Positions 1-12,909 of a stretch of DNA of 64,000 bases are shown here, one piece after another (position 1 is the stretch's first letter; each line of letters starts with the position of its first letter). Made by a program: the position numbers and the translations under genes. The stretch covers positions 189,107,661 through 189,171,660 of the forward strand of contig CM019063.1 in assembly GCA_009667805.1 (NCBI GenBank). The letters run 5' to 3'. The notes under the pieces were generated by a model. The model did not search any database. It worked only from the letters and a program-made list of their open reading frames with translations, and was not told where the DNA came from. The stretch comes from Leptobrachium leishanense (Eukaryota > Chordata > Amphibia > Anura > Megophryidae).

Positions 1-151
1 CATAACATCAGGGCCAAACATTTCAGGTCCTGAGCTACTAGCCAGGCCTTATAAGTTACTCACCATTAGTTAACCTACCTAACCCAGTCCCATACTGCAC
101 ATTTTGCTTGCAGTGTTAGGGTCACCGGTCTATGTAAAGTATATATATTTA

Positions 152-1767
<1,616 letters not shown>

Positions 1768-1839
1768 TATATGGGAGTGAAGGGGTGTCTAGGCCCAAAG
1801 ATGAAATGCTGACGCCCCCCTCAAACTATTCCCACAATA

Positions 1840-2070
1840 CACACCCATGCTTATCACACAGCTTCACAGCAATAAAACTCACAGTAATATGCGGTGTGTA
1901 TGAGTGTATAGCAGAGCTCCACAGCAATAAAACTCACAGTAATATGCGGTGTGTATGAGTGTACCACAAAGCTCCGCAGCAATAAAACTCACAGTAATGT
2001 GCAGTGTGTATGACCTTATCACAGAGCTCCACAGAAATAAAACTTGCAGTAATGTGCGGGGTGTATGAGT
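1840..2070. repeat. ~55-bp tandem repeat (cacagcaataaaactcacag)
   Basis: About four head-to-tail units of roughly 55 bp containing cacagcaataaaactcacag and gcggtgtgtatgagtgta. Related units occur near 8840-8885, at the right end of the hAT element 6872-9009, and at 62565-62735 inside the hAT element 62252-63756. This stretch is therefore probably a fragment of a related hAT element; I see no termini here. Confidence 0.7.
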
Positions 2071-2079
2071 GTGTCATAG

Positions 2080-2590
2080 AATCCACAGTGCAGCATCATT
2101 GTTCACTTTATAATTGAAAAGTGAACAATATTGCTGTTTTAGTGCTGCATTGGGAAAATAAAATGAAATTAGAAAAAAAGTTAGGTTTCATTTTTTTATT
2201 TATTTTGCTGTTACATGAAACCTGGTCATGTTTGGTATCATTGGAAAGGCCTCACATGGCCCTTTATCATGTATGTGTCCAGAGATTCTGGGGTCCAAAG
2301 GACCCCTGTATCTCCTCCATAGGAATAGGTATTCTCTGCCCAGTGGAGGGAGAACTCCCACATCTGACATCATCATGCCCACGCGCGGTGGTGTTAGTGG
2401 GCGGGGCTATGCCCCGCAGGTGGAGCTGACATCCAAGATGTCAGTTTTGCTGATCACACTAGATACTCAATGCAATCGATGTCCATTTTTAATGCAAAAT
2501 AAATCAAAATTAAGACCAAGCTCATCTGAGCACTAATTTACAGCCATCCCTCTCTATCTCCCCAACTTTGGGATGTCTATACTAGATATG
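2080..2590. repeat. Fragment related to the piggyBac-like MITE at 39953
   Basis: The stretch holds gtgcagcatcattgttcac followed by its near inverse, then tggtcatgtttggtatca and ggaaaggcc. The same blocks occur in the same order at about 40350-40500 inside the TTAA-flanked element 39953-41069. It is a diverged fragment of that family; no coding capacity seen. Confidence 0.6.
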
Positions 2591-3587
2591 TGCATTTAAG
2601 TTTTGTTCCAAGTCGCAATTCGGACAAAATTATACCGATTCATATTTCGGAAGCACTCCAAAATAACAAATCGATTTGTCTGAAACGGAACGAAAACTAA
2701 ACGAAACGGTATATGACAAATTGATTTTGTTTTCACAAATTGATTCGTTATACAGTTTCACTTGTTTCACAAAGTGAGCCCTGCATCAGGGGTTCATTGG
2801 CCGTTGTGTTGAATCTGTTCTGAATCTGCTGTATTCAGCACCACAGGCCATGGATAGCGCCATGGTGCCATTCGGTGCGATTCGGCAGTGGTTCGTTCGT
2901 CGGGTTTAAACAGGTGACTCTCATAAATTTCAATGTAAAAAAAATTCCCTGTTTTATTAAATATTTATTCAACTTAATCTTTTCATTTGCAGCAAAAAGC
3001 CTTTTTAGTTATTGATATTTTACAATTTGAGTATTTTTTTTAATTTTTAGGTGAAATCTTTGGATTCACAATTATTTTAAAAACACAAGGGTTTTTTTCT
3101 TTGCCGAACGCAGCGGTTTTTTTTTTACCTTCTGGCTGCGTACAGCGGGTGCTGTCCTTGGTGCTGAAACCTGCACGCCCTGCGCCATCAAAGCCCTCTC
3201 ACCGCCAGGATGGCATAGCACGTCCTGGGGTAGTAAGGAGTTAATGGCGGTTGTAGATATTGGGGGTGAAAGTTCGAAAAGGTGTTTTTTTCCATTTTTT
3301 TATCATATTTCATAAAACAAATTATAATAAATTATACGATATAATGAAATTAATGGTATATTTAGAAATTCCAGTTAATGGCGAGAAAAACGATATATAA
3401 TATGTGTGGGTTCCATAAACAAGTAAGAGGAAAATTAGAGCTAAACACAAACAGCGCAGAAATGTAAAAACAGCAGTGGGTACTTTCGGACAGACAATGC
3501 TAAAACCGGCTGGCCACTACGGGGTTAATGAAGGGCACTGTAAAGCTTTTTTTCCAATGTATCATTTTTAATTGAGAGATATTTGTA
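2590..3587. repeat. hAT-like terminal sequence and unassigned AT-rich DNA
   Basis: The start (ctagatatgtgcatttaag, then repeated cgaaacg-type words) resembles the left end of the hAT element at 3596-5347, so it is probably a diverged copy of that family. Around 3170-3250 and 3490-3530 there are pieces ending in ggttaa/agttaa like piggyBac-type ends. No gene and no clean boundaries were seen. Confidence 0.4.
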
Positions 3588-3595
3588 AATATGAG

Positions 3596-5347
3596 TAGGG
3601 AGGTGCATTTCATTACGTTCCAAATTGAATTTCGTATGAAATTCACCATTTTCGTATTTTCGGGAGCATTTCCGAAACATAATATCGGCCGTCCGAAATT
3701 CTGAAATCCTAATCGATGTTTCAACACAAACAAAATAATTTCGTTATGGACCCGAAACGAACAAAATGATCACAAACGTATAAATTTCGCAACCAAATGA
3801 TCTGAAACGATAAAGAAAGTTGGAGGGGGGAATTATGAGAGGAAGATCAGTATGGAAGAAATGAAGATGATCTCTGAACTGAACACCTTAGTTCCACATG
3901 GCCTAAATTTAGATTTTGAATTAATCCATTTCGTAAATGAATAACGTTTTTAATTACTAAAATTTTAAATTTAATTTTTTTTTCTCTTCTTTCTCTCCTT
4001 CCTCTGAACGATCCTTTACTATATAGTAATTGTTTTAGAGTAGATTGAATTTCTAACTCCAATGAACCCTTCCACCATATATTATTGGACCCATACTCCC
4101 ACTATATTTTTTACTTAGGTTCTGCTCTAATGTTTATATTTCCATATTTCTATAGATGCATATAGTATAAGTGCTGTCCATAAAGATATAGTATGTATAT
4201 TTCACACACTTTAAGATGCCATTTCCATATAAATTAATATATAGTATATTTCCCCGATATATCCTCTAGCTCTACATCTTATAGGAGAGATTTTAACATC
4301 TACAGGTTTTATTAGGAATTAACGCAATCTATGGGGGATGAATATGTGACCCCATTTGAAGCGAAGTTCTGATAATTTAATGAAGGTACAATATCACCTT
4401 ACTGCAGCATTAGGACTGAGACAGTTTATATGCAATATATAAGGGCCGTCTTCCTGTTTTAAGATTATTAAATTTTATTTTGTTGGCATTTTTCGGGTGA
4501 AAGTTTAAGTTTCCTAACTTATTTTAAAGAAACAAGGCTTTTTTCCACCATAAAAAAAATTAATACAGATACATGCGTTCAGCAAAGAAAAAACAGACCT
4601 CGTTATTACATTTAAAATAAGTTAGAAAACCTAAAACTTCACCCGAAAATTCCCTAAAAATGCCAAAAAAATAATAAAAGGTTCAATAAATATTCAATGA
4701 AAACGCAAATATTTTTTACATTGAAAACTATGGTGGAAAAAACCCTTGTTTCTTTGAAATAAGTTAGGAAACCTAAACTTTCACCGAAAAAAATCTCAAA
4801 TAATGCCAAAAAATCCTAAAAAATAAATAAACATAATAGCTTATTGCTGCAATTGAAAATACTAAACGGTTTGATAAAGATTTAATAAAAACTCGAATAT
4901 TAATTTACATTGAAAACTATGGTGGAAAAAAACTTTGTTTCTTTAAAATAAGTTAGGAAACCTAAACTTTCACCCACAAAATCCCGAAAAATGACAAAAA
5001 AAATTAAAAAATAAGTAAGGAGACTTTCATTTTATTGGTAGTAATCTGTTTCCTATTGCTAAATAACCAATAAAAAAATGAAATAACTCACAAAAATGAA
5101 ATACAAATCAATACAAAATACAAACTCACAAAAACGAAAAAAAAAACCAACGAAATAACCCATTGAAACAGAATACCGAATCGATCCGAAATTCAGAATC
5201 AATCAGAATGCAAAATTGATCTGAAATCCCAAAGCGAAACGACCCAAAACAAAACCAAAACCTGTCCGAAATGACCCGAAAAAAAGGAAAACGACCCAAA
5301 AAAGAAGAACCGGAATGAAACCAAAAAAAACGGCATGCACATCCCTA
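3596..5347. mobile_element. Non-autonomous hAT element with 8-bp duplication
   Basis: A 1752-bp element with inverted ends TAGGGAGGTGCAT (left) and TAGGGATGTGCAT (inverse of the right end), flanked by a perfect 8-bp duplication AATATGAG (3588-3595 and 5348-5355). Both are diagnostic of the hAT superfamily. There is no transposase. The interior holds a ~188-bp repeat (ttgaaaactatggtggaaaa near 4722 and 4910), plus an inverted copy near 4470-4560 and another direct one near 4600, and is very A/T rich. Confidence 0.9.
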
Positions 5348-5424
5348 AATATGAGTACAAAAACAGATATCTCAATCAGGGATTCACATGGTTGAAACAA
5401 ACAGTGCATACTACAGTAAAAAAT

Positions 5425-5822
5425 ACAAGGAAAAAAGGTGTCATCTGCGCTCGTTTCTATGTGTTCCATGTACAACAAAACTGAGGTTTTTGTTTGTTTC
5501 AATGGCCATTGCAACGTAAGCTCACTCGCCACTTCACGGCACCTCTTTACAGAGTGAGTACCTAGCAAATGTAACCAAAAGGCTGCTCTACTGAGCAGCT
5601 CCAAGCCCCTCCTGCTCCTTGGCTGAAAAGCAGCAGGAGGGGCTTGGAGCTGCTCAGTAGAGCGGCCTTCTGGTTACATTTGTTAGGTACTCACTCTGTA
5701 AAGAGGTGCCGTGAAGTGGCGAGTGAGCTTGCGTTGCAATGGCCATTGAAACAAACAAAAACCTCAGTTTTGTTGTACATGGAACACATAGAAACGAGCG
5801 CAGATGACACCTTTTTTCCTTG
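5425..5822. repeat. Near-perfect inverted repeat, ~192-bp arms
   Basis: The left arm (5425-5616) is the near-perfect inverse of the right arm (5632-5822), separated by a 15-nt loop. A third copy of the right arm lies in direct orientation at about 6051-6250. Each arm contains gagtgagctt, caatggccattgaaac and gagcgcagatgacacc. A diverged version of the same core occurs twice in the LTR-like units at 42272-42648 and 44259-44685. All three copies keep an open frame starting MELLSRAAF, but it matches no family I know and is probably a by-product of DNA similarity. Confidence 0.85.
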
Positions 5823-6050
5823 TTATGTTTTATACATTAACTGGGCTGTTACTCCTGGCAGTTGCTGCCGCTCCGGTGAGTATGGGCGCGATGCCATTTT
5901 TTCTGTATTTATGTATATCATGCTTGTAACACCAGTCCGTCGTTCTGCAGCTGTTCCTCTTTCCATGTTTTTGTTTTTAATCCCAAATGGGAAGTGTTTG
6001 GTGCGTATATAAATAAAACCCACCATATCTTTGCCTCTCCTTGGCTGAAA

Positions 6051-6340
6051 AGCAGGAGGAGGGGCTTGGAGCTGCTCAGTAGAGCGGCCTTTTGGTTACA
6101 TTTGTTAGGTACTCACTCAGTAAAGAGGTGCCGTGAAGTGGCGAGTGAGCTTATGTTGCAATGGCCATTCAAACAAACAAAAACCTCAGTTTTGTTGTAC
6201 ATGGAACACATAGAAACGAGCGCAGATGTCACCTTTTTTCCTTGTTATGTTTTATACATTAACTGGGCTGTTACTCCTGGCAGTTGCTGCCGCTCCAGTG
6301 AGTATGGGCGCAACGCCATTTTTTCTGTATTTAAGTAAAA
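6051..6340 (+). repeat. Third, direct copy of the 5632-5822 arm
   Basis: Repeats the sequence of 5632-5920 with few changes (for example gatgtcacc for gatgacacc), including the segment up to ttttctgtattta. Between this and the second copy lies a stretch with tatataaataaaaccc, which has a TATA/poly(A)-signal look like the comparable part of the units at 42272 and 44259. The whole may be a degraded LTR family. Confidence 0.7.
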
Positions 6341-6863
6341 AATACTATTAGCATTTTAATGGCTAAACTACCAATCTCAAAAACTGAACAAATATCATAA
6401 GTAAACATATTTTAATAATAAGCGCATTGCTGAATGTTTAGTATTTCCAGAAATAAATCAAAAGATAACCAGTACTTTTTTTAATCCATGCAAGTACTTT
6501 ATCAGACAGCGATGCCAAAATCCATAAATCAAGCTTGTGAAATACACTTTGAAATGATATTGTGCACTTAGTCTATGTCCCTGTAGGAACTTGAAGCTCT
6601 TGGAATTCTTCTAGGAAAGGAATCCCCTACTTGCCGCAACAGCTTTTCCTTGTAATGATCTCAATTTACATTATTCATACACACACAAGAAAAAGAAGCA
6701 TAATGATTTGAATATGTAATTATGTACATACAGGCTCATTTCAGTTTCTGTCAATATACACATGACAGTCATATACGTACAGTATGTACAAGGATATATG
6801 TATCAAACATTAAACACGCACATCTGGCATTAAGTAGAAGAAGCAGTAAACCATGCAAAAAGA
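6341..6863. other. No feature recognised
   Basis: A/T-rich unique-looking DNA between the repeat above and the hAT element. No supported coding region, RNA gene or repeat termini were seen. Confidence 0.6.
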
Positions 6864-6871
6864 GTCCCTTA

Positions 6872-9009
6872 CAGGGGCGTCGCTACGTGGGGGCGGCGGG
6901 TGCGGCCCGCACCAGGTGACACCCGCCCTTAGGGTGACACTGTCACCCTAAGGGCAGGTGTCTCACCCTGCGCCGCGTGTTCGCTCCCTGCGAGCATCCG
7001 AAGCTATGCAGCTTTGGCGCTCGCCTGGGGGAAACACGTCACCAGCCGAGTTCTCGCGAGATCGCGGCTGGTCACGTGGCTCCCCCAGGCGAGCGTCCAA
7101 GCTCCATGCTGCCGGACACTCAGAGGGAGCAGAACACGCGGCGCAGGAGGTGAGCTGGGGGCATTATCCTTGAGCTGGTGGCATTATCCATGTGCTGGGG
7201 CAGTATCCATGAGCTGGGGGCATTATCCATGAGCTGGGGGCAGTATCCATGAGCTGGGGCAATATCCATGAGCTGGGGTATTATCCATGAGCTGGGGCAA
7301 ATCCATGAGCTGGGGGCAGTATCCATGAGCTGGGGCAGTATCCATGTGCTGGGGCAGTATCCATGTGCTGGGGCAGTATCCATGTGCTGGGCAGTATCCA
7401 TGAGCTGGGGCAATATCCATGAGCTGGGGGCAGTATCCATGAGCTGGGGGCAGTATCCATGAGCTGGGGCATTATCCATGAGCTGGGGCATTATCCATGA
7501 GCTGGGGGCAGTATCCATGACCTGGGGCATTATCCATGACCTGGGGCAGTATCCATGAGCTGGGGCATTATCCATGAGCTGGGGCATTATCCATGAGCTG
7601 AGGCATATCCATGAGCTGGGGCATTATATCCATGAGCTGGGGCATTATATCCATGAGCTGGGGCAAAATCCATGAGAGGAGCTGGGGCAGTATATCCATG
7701 AGAGGAGCTGGGGCAGTATATCCATGAGAGGAGCTGGGGCAATATCCATGAGAGCTGCTGGGGCATATCCATGAGAGCTGCTGGGGCATATCCATAAGAG
7801 CTGCTGGGGCATATCCATAAGCTGGGGCATTATCCATGAGCTGGGGCATTATCCATGAGCTGGGGCATTATCCATGTGCTGGGGCAGTATCCATGTGCTG
7901 GGCAGTATCCATGAGCTGGGGCAATATCCATGAGCTGGGGGCAGTATCCATGAGCTGGGGGCAGTATCCATGAGCTGGGGCATTATCCATAAGCTGGGGC
8001 ATTATCCATGAGCTGGGGCATTATCCATGAGCTGGGGCAGTATCCATGAGCTGGGGCAGTATCCATGTGCTGGGGCATTATCCATGAGCTGGGGCAAATT
8101 CATGAGCTGGGGCAGTATCCATGAGCTGGGGCATTATCCATGAGCTGGGGCATTATCCATGAGCTGGGGCAATATCCATGAGCTGGGGCAGTATCCATGC
8201 ACTGGGGCATATCCATGAGCTGGGGCATTATCCATGACCTGGGGCAGTATCCATGAGCTGGGGCATTATCCATGAGCTGGGGCATTATCCATGAGCTGGG
8301 GCATTATATCCATGAGCTGGGGCAAATTCCATGAGAGGAGCTGGGGCAGTATATCCATGAGAGGAGCTGGGGCAGTATATCCATGAGAGGAGCTGGGGCA
8401 ATATCCATGAGAGCTGCTGGGGCATATCCATGAGAGCTGCTGGGGCATATCCATGAGAGCTGCTGGGGCATATCAATGAGAGCTGGGGCAGTATCCATGT
8501 GTGCTGGGGCATATCCATGAGAGCTGGGGCAATATCCATGCGTGAGCTGGTCTGGGCGCAATATATCCATGTGTGAGCTGGTCTGGGGCAATATATCCAT
8601 ATGTGAGCTGAGGCGCAATATATCCATATGTGAGCTGGGGCAATATATATCCATGGGTGAGCTGCTGGGGGCAATATATAATTGTGAGCTGGGGCAATAT
8701 ATCCATATGTGAGCTGGGGGCAATATATATCCATGGGTGAGCTGCTGGGGGCAATATATGTCCATGAGTGCTTTCACTGCCTTCGAACAGGCACCGTACT
8801 TGCTGGTAGTTGGCAAAAATTTGTGTGAGCATATGAGAGAGCTCCACAGCAATAAACCTCACAGTAATGTGCACTGTGTGTATGAGCATTCAGTGTTATA
8901 TGGGAGTACTGATTTAGGAGTAAGAGTAGTTAAAAAAAATCCGTGAAACTCAGGGGGGTGACACCATAAGTTACCGCACCGGGTGACACCAACCCTAGTG
9001 ATGCCACTG
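6872..9009. mobile_element. Non-autonomous hAT element filled by a minisatellite
   Basis: A 2138-bp element flanked by a perfect 8-bp duplication GTCCCTTA (6864-6871 and 9010-9017). Ends are CAGGGGCGTCGCTA and CAGTGGCATCACTA (inverse of the right end), the CAG-starting termini typical of hAT. Just inside the left end, 6925-6955 forms a perfect hairpin with 15-bp arms and a 1-nt centre. The rest is mostly minisatellite (7149-8770). No transposase is present, so movement would need an enzyme supplied in trans. Confidence 0.93.
7149..8770. repeat. ~19-20-bp minisatellite (ccatgagctggggcagtat)
   Basis: About 80 head-to-tail units of ccatgagctggggcagtat with variants (gagctggggg, tgtgctgggg, inserted gagagctgct, and a longer tatatccatgtgtgagctgg form near the right end). 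Unit variants occur in blocks that repeat at a distance: 7620-7760 resembles 8290-8400, suggesting segmental duplication inside the array. The long reading frames across it (residues MPQLMD, HGYCPSSWI) are products of the repeat. The inverse of the unit is the minisatellite at 35445-36612. Confidence 0.95.
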
Positions 9010-9017
9010 GTCCCTTA

Positions 9018-9900
9018 TAATGTGGTACTAGATTTAAAACGTACTGCAACTTAAAATAGGCCCAGTGAAAAATGAACTATTATGGCACAACTGTCTCAAA
9101 ACCGAATAGGGATAGAGCAAAGACACAATAAGAGTGAAAGGAATGGGACAAATATTCAATGGGAGTCAAAAAGATGGGCAAATACCTACCAAAATCTCCA
9201 GCTCCATGTCCAAAATGTCCTTAATCCAGCACAGATCATAAGAGGCCATTAACCCATACTTGTACAATGAAACACTCCGCTTTACAAAGAAAAAGTAGAA
9301 TTTCTGTGTACTGATGTAAAAAGTGAGGAAGTGTCACATTACGAGAGATATCCTTTGCACAATTAAGTTTTAAAAGCATGTACATTTTACATTGCTTCTG
9401 GTTCCAATGTTGATCTCAGGATGTCCAGGAGCAAAGAGAACTGTCCCTCTCCTCTCTGACCTTAAAAACCAGTAGGTGCCATAAAGTGCCCCAATGGTCA
9501 CCCAGGTTTCAAACCTGACTGTACAGCCCATGCCACCAGTCATGTCCTCCTTCCCAATTGGTCCAGGGGACCCTTTTCGCAGACAAAAATAAATTTATTA
9601 GATAGGTCCAAAGTGATACCAAAAAATACATCATTCTGTCAGGTAAAACTAATTCCAAACATTCCCAGCTCAGATAAAGTATATTTAAAGTATGATACCC
9701 TTGAATTCGCGTATGCCCTAATATTACCTAAATATAAGTACATTGTGTACGCAATTCTTAGGCAAGTTGTATTTTTGAGGTTTAATTCCATTATTGAGCC
9801 ACTACAGTGCTCTCGGCCAATCCAAAATGTTAATAAACCTCCAGCCTAAATATTTCATAGAGTGAAAGTGAGGTTTTGGCTTTCTTAGGAGAATATCTAT
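9018..9900. other. No feature recognised
   Basis: Unassigned DNA between the hAT element and the 3' flank of the DD37E-type transposon. No coding region, RNA gene or repeat ends that I can support. The stretch 9905-9935, on the minus strand gttgcccaattattgtgcac, may be the terminal repeat of the following element. Confidence 0.5.
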
Positions 9901-10126
9901 GTGTGCACAATAATTGGGCAACTATTAGTGCATTATTATGCAACTAAATTAAAAACAAAAATTTTCCCTTCTCACTTTTTTATTTTCAAACATTAAAGTG
10001 AGAGTAAAAAACAACTCAAAATTTACAAATAATTTGTTAGTCTGATGACATTCTTTCAAAATACAAATTGTCAAGTACAAAAGTTTTTTACATATTAACA
10101 TTTCTGGCATTTTCAAAACAAAATCA

Positions 10127-12021
10127 GTGACCAATATAGCCACTTTTCTTTTCAATAACAGTCATAAGCCTTCCCTCAATGGAGTCTGTTAGTATCTTGA
10201 GCTGTAGACGGTCAAATTTTTGTGCAGCAGCAACTATAGCGTGCCAGACACTGTTCAGAGAGGTGTACTGTTTTCCTTCACCTTAAAGCTCCTGTTTAAG
10301 AAGGGCACACAAGTTCTCAATAGGGGTTAGGTCAGGTGAGGAAGGGAAATCTGTCATTATTCTTTCATCTTTAAGCATTTTACTGGCTAGCCATGCAGTG
10401 GAGTACTTTGATGCATTTGATGGTGCATTGTCCTGTATTTGTATCATGGTCTTCTTGAAAGATGCAGACTTTTTCCTCTACCACTGCTTGAAGAAAGTGT
10501 CTTTTCCTTATTAATATTATTATTATTATTCTTTATTTATATAGCACCAGCATATTCTGCAACACTGAACAAGGGACACAATGTAGACAGGGTTACAATA
10601 CATTGAGCAACATTTGACAAACTAGTACAGGAGTAAACGAGGGCCCTATACCCGTGAGAACTCACAATCTAGAAGGGTTGGGGTGGAAACAGGAGGAGAG
10701 GACTGCAAGGTGAGAGTGATGGACAGGTGAGAGTGATGGACTGGCTGTGTCAGTGAGTTGGGTGGCAAACTTCCCTGAATAGAAATGTCTTAAGGGAGCG
10801 TTTAAAGGAAGGGAAACTAGGAAAAGTCTGACAGTAAGAGGTAGAGTGCTCCAGAGGATGGGGCTGCGCGTGAGAAATCCCGCAGTCTATCATGGGAAGA
10901 GGTGATGCGGGGAGAAGCTAAGCGCAGGTCACTGTTAATCTTAGGGAGCAGGTTGAGGTGTATTTGGTGATTAGTGAGGACAGGTAGTGGGGAGCTGAGT
11001 TAGTGAGAGCTTTGTAGGTCAGGGTAAGGATTTTGAATGTAATTCTGCAGTGGATGGGGAGCCAGTGAAGGGATTCACAGAGCAGAGCAGCAGAGACAGA
11101 GCGGCGGGTGAGGTTAATGAGTCTGGCAGAAGCATTCAGAATCGATTGTAGGGGGGCGAGGTGGGAGAGAGTGCAGCCGGCTAGAAGATTATTACAATAG
11201 TCAAGTCGAGAGATTGCAAGGGCGTGGATGATTTGTTTTGTGGTATCAGTGGTAAGAAATAGCCGAATTCTGGAAATATTACACAGTTGGTAGCGGCAGG
11301 AGGAGGAAAGAGACTTGATGTGGTGGATGAAGGAAAGAGTAGAGTCAAGTGTAACTCCGAGACAGCGAACTTGGCTTTATGTGGAGTTTCTTAAAACTGA
11401 TAGTAGGTTTTGGAATTGATTTTGAGTCCATCTTCAATCTGAAAAGGTCCAACTAGCTCATCTTTAATGATACCAGCTCTTACCAGTACCCTACCTCCAC
11501 CTTGCTGGCATCTGAGTTGAAGTGGAGCTCTGTGCCAGTTACTGATCCAGCCACAGGCCCATCCATCTGGTCCGTTAAGAGTCACTCTCGCCTCATCAGT
11601 CCATAAAACCTTTGAAAAATCTGCCTTCAAATATTTCTTGGCCAAGTTTTGACGTTTCAACTTATGTGTCTTGTTCAATGGTGGTCAGGTTTAAACTTTC
11701 CTTACTTCGGCGATGTCTCTGAGCACTGAACACCTTGTACTTCTGGACACTCTAGGTACAGTAGGTTGCAGGAATATGACAGCACTGAAAGATAATGGGT
11801 TCCTGGTGGGTTCATGTTTGTTTCTTCTCAAATCCTTTGCAGTTAATTTGCGTCTTTTTTTTCAATGCATTTCCTGTGACCCTCTTGACTATTTGCAACA
11901 AAACTTTGGTTCTGTGATCCTGCCCCAATATCTTCGCAATTCCAAGAGTGCTGCATCCCTTTGAAAGGCTTTTTACAAAGTCAATGGGGCTGAAAATTCG
12001 GTTTTTTAGAGTGCCCTCCAA
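10127..12021 (-). pseudogene. Tc1/mariner transposase remnant, DD37E spacing
   Basis: Decayed transposase read on the minus strand, split by an L2 fragment (10507-11380). The N-terminal helix-turn-helix (KGCSTLGIAKILGQDHRT) lies near 11950, the first catalytic Asp in VLWTDEARVTLNGPDGW near 11590, and the second and third residues (IQIQDNAPSN and SPDLTPIEN) lie left of the insertion near 10330-10450. I count 37 residues between the second Asp and the Glu, so the spacing is DD37E rather than the DD34E of the other Tc1 elements here; that spacing is known from the TRT group. C-terminal residues run to a stop near 10127. Frameshifts separate the pieces. The 5' end appears cut off near 12010-12020. 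Confidence 0.8.
10507..11380 (-). mobile_element. L2-type LINE 3' fragment
   Basis: 5'-truncated LINE inserted in the transposase gene. The 3' end is at the left, with an (attatt)n tail and tttatttatatagcacc, the inverse of the end seen in the plus-strand L2 at 47735-48990 (gcgctttataaataaag). Blocks such as ttaaacgctcccttaagaca and cacatcaagtctctttcctc (minus strand) match that copy's coding region, but the frame here is broken. Older than or different in subfamily from the 47.7-kb copy. Confidence 0.88.
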
Positions 12022-12480
12022 GAGGGCATATATGCTACATATTTGCCATAAAAAGGTGTAGGGGTCCGGGTAGTGCCCTGGGGGACAGGAAACAAGGACA
12101 AAAAGTTTTAAAAAAACATTTTTTAAAGGGACAGTGAGTTTTCCATGAAATAAGGGTTAAAAATAAAAAACGAAAAATTCCTTCAAATATTGTGCCTAGG
12201 AGGTCCCCATAACCTGCCCGTGAAGTGGCGGATTTCTAGGATGTATAGAAACACTTAAAAACAAAAAAATAACGTTTCAAATGACGGTAAATGCTTTTCC
12301 TTTAATCCATCCATAAACAACTGCTTGGGGCGGCAGCCTGTATGAAAAGACATTTTAGGACGCGCAGAAAAAGTTTAGTGTTTTGTTTGGCTAAATTATT
12401 GTGAAACTTATGCAGGCTTTGGATGAAAGTAACAATAGGTGCTTTAAAATTGGGCTTTTAGCGTCGGCAACAGTGCCGTC
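12022..12480. other. Unassigned, probably 3' part of the hAT element
   Basis: No coding region. It leads directly into the ~140-bp tandem repeats and may be the 3' terminal region of the hAT element whose transposase lies at 20167-30956. I could not find the expected left terminus (TAGGGATGAGC-like) here. Confidence 0.3.
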
Positions 12481-12909
12481 ACACCGTAACCCCTCTGAGG
12501 ATATGAATCTGATACAGGCGTCAATGGCAGTGCACCCAGATATTGTGCCTTTAGTGCCAGGCATGCAAGTACTATCATACAGTTACCCCTCTGTGGTATT
12601 GTGGAAGAGTGCAGGGGTGGACCATGCGGTCCTATATTAAAAAGATATGAATCTGGAATGGGCGTCAGTGCACCCAGATTTATTGTGCCTTAAATGCCAG
12701 GCCATCATGTATCATCATACAGTAACCCTCGTGGTATTGTGGAAGAGTGCAGGGTGGACCATTGCGTCCTATATTAAAAAGATATGAATCTGGGAAGGTC
12801 GTCTCAGTGCACCAGATATTGTGCCTAATGCCAAGACCATCATGTATCATCATACAGTAACCCCTCTGTTAGTATTGTGGAAGAGTTGCAGGGGTGGACC
12901 ATGTGGTAC

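Noticed and set aside
5644..6338. Open frames beginning MELLSRAAFWLHLLGTHS in the three repeat copies
   Set aside because: The same frame recurs because the DNA is repeated. The diverged copies at 42.4 and 44.5 kb do not keep it, and no known domain is visible.
9103..9116. aatagggatagagc as the left terminus of the autonomous hAT element
   Set aside because: It does not match TAGGGATGAGC closely, and the flanking eight bases do not match those after 32143.
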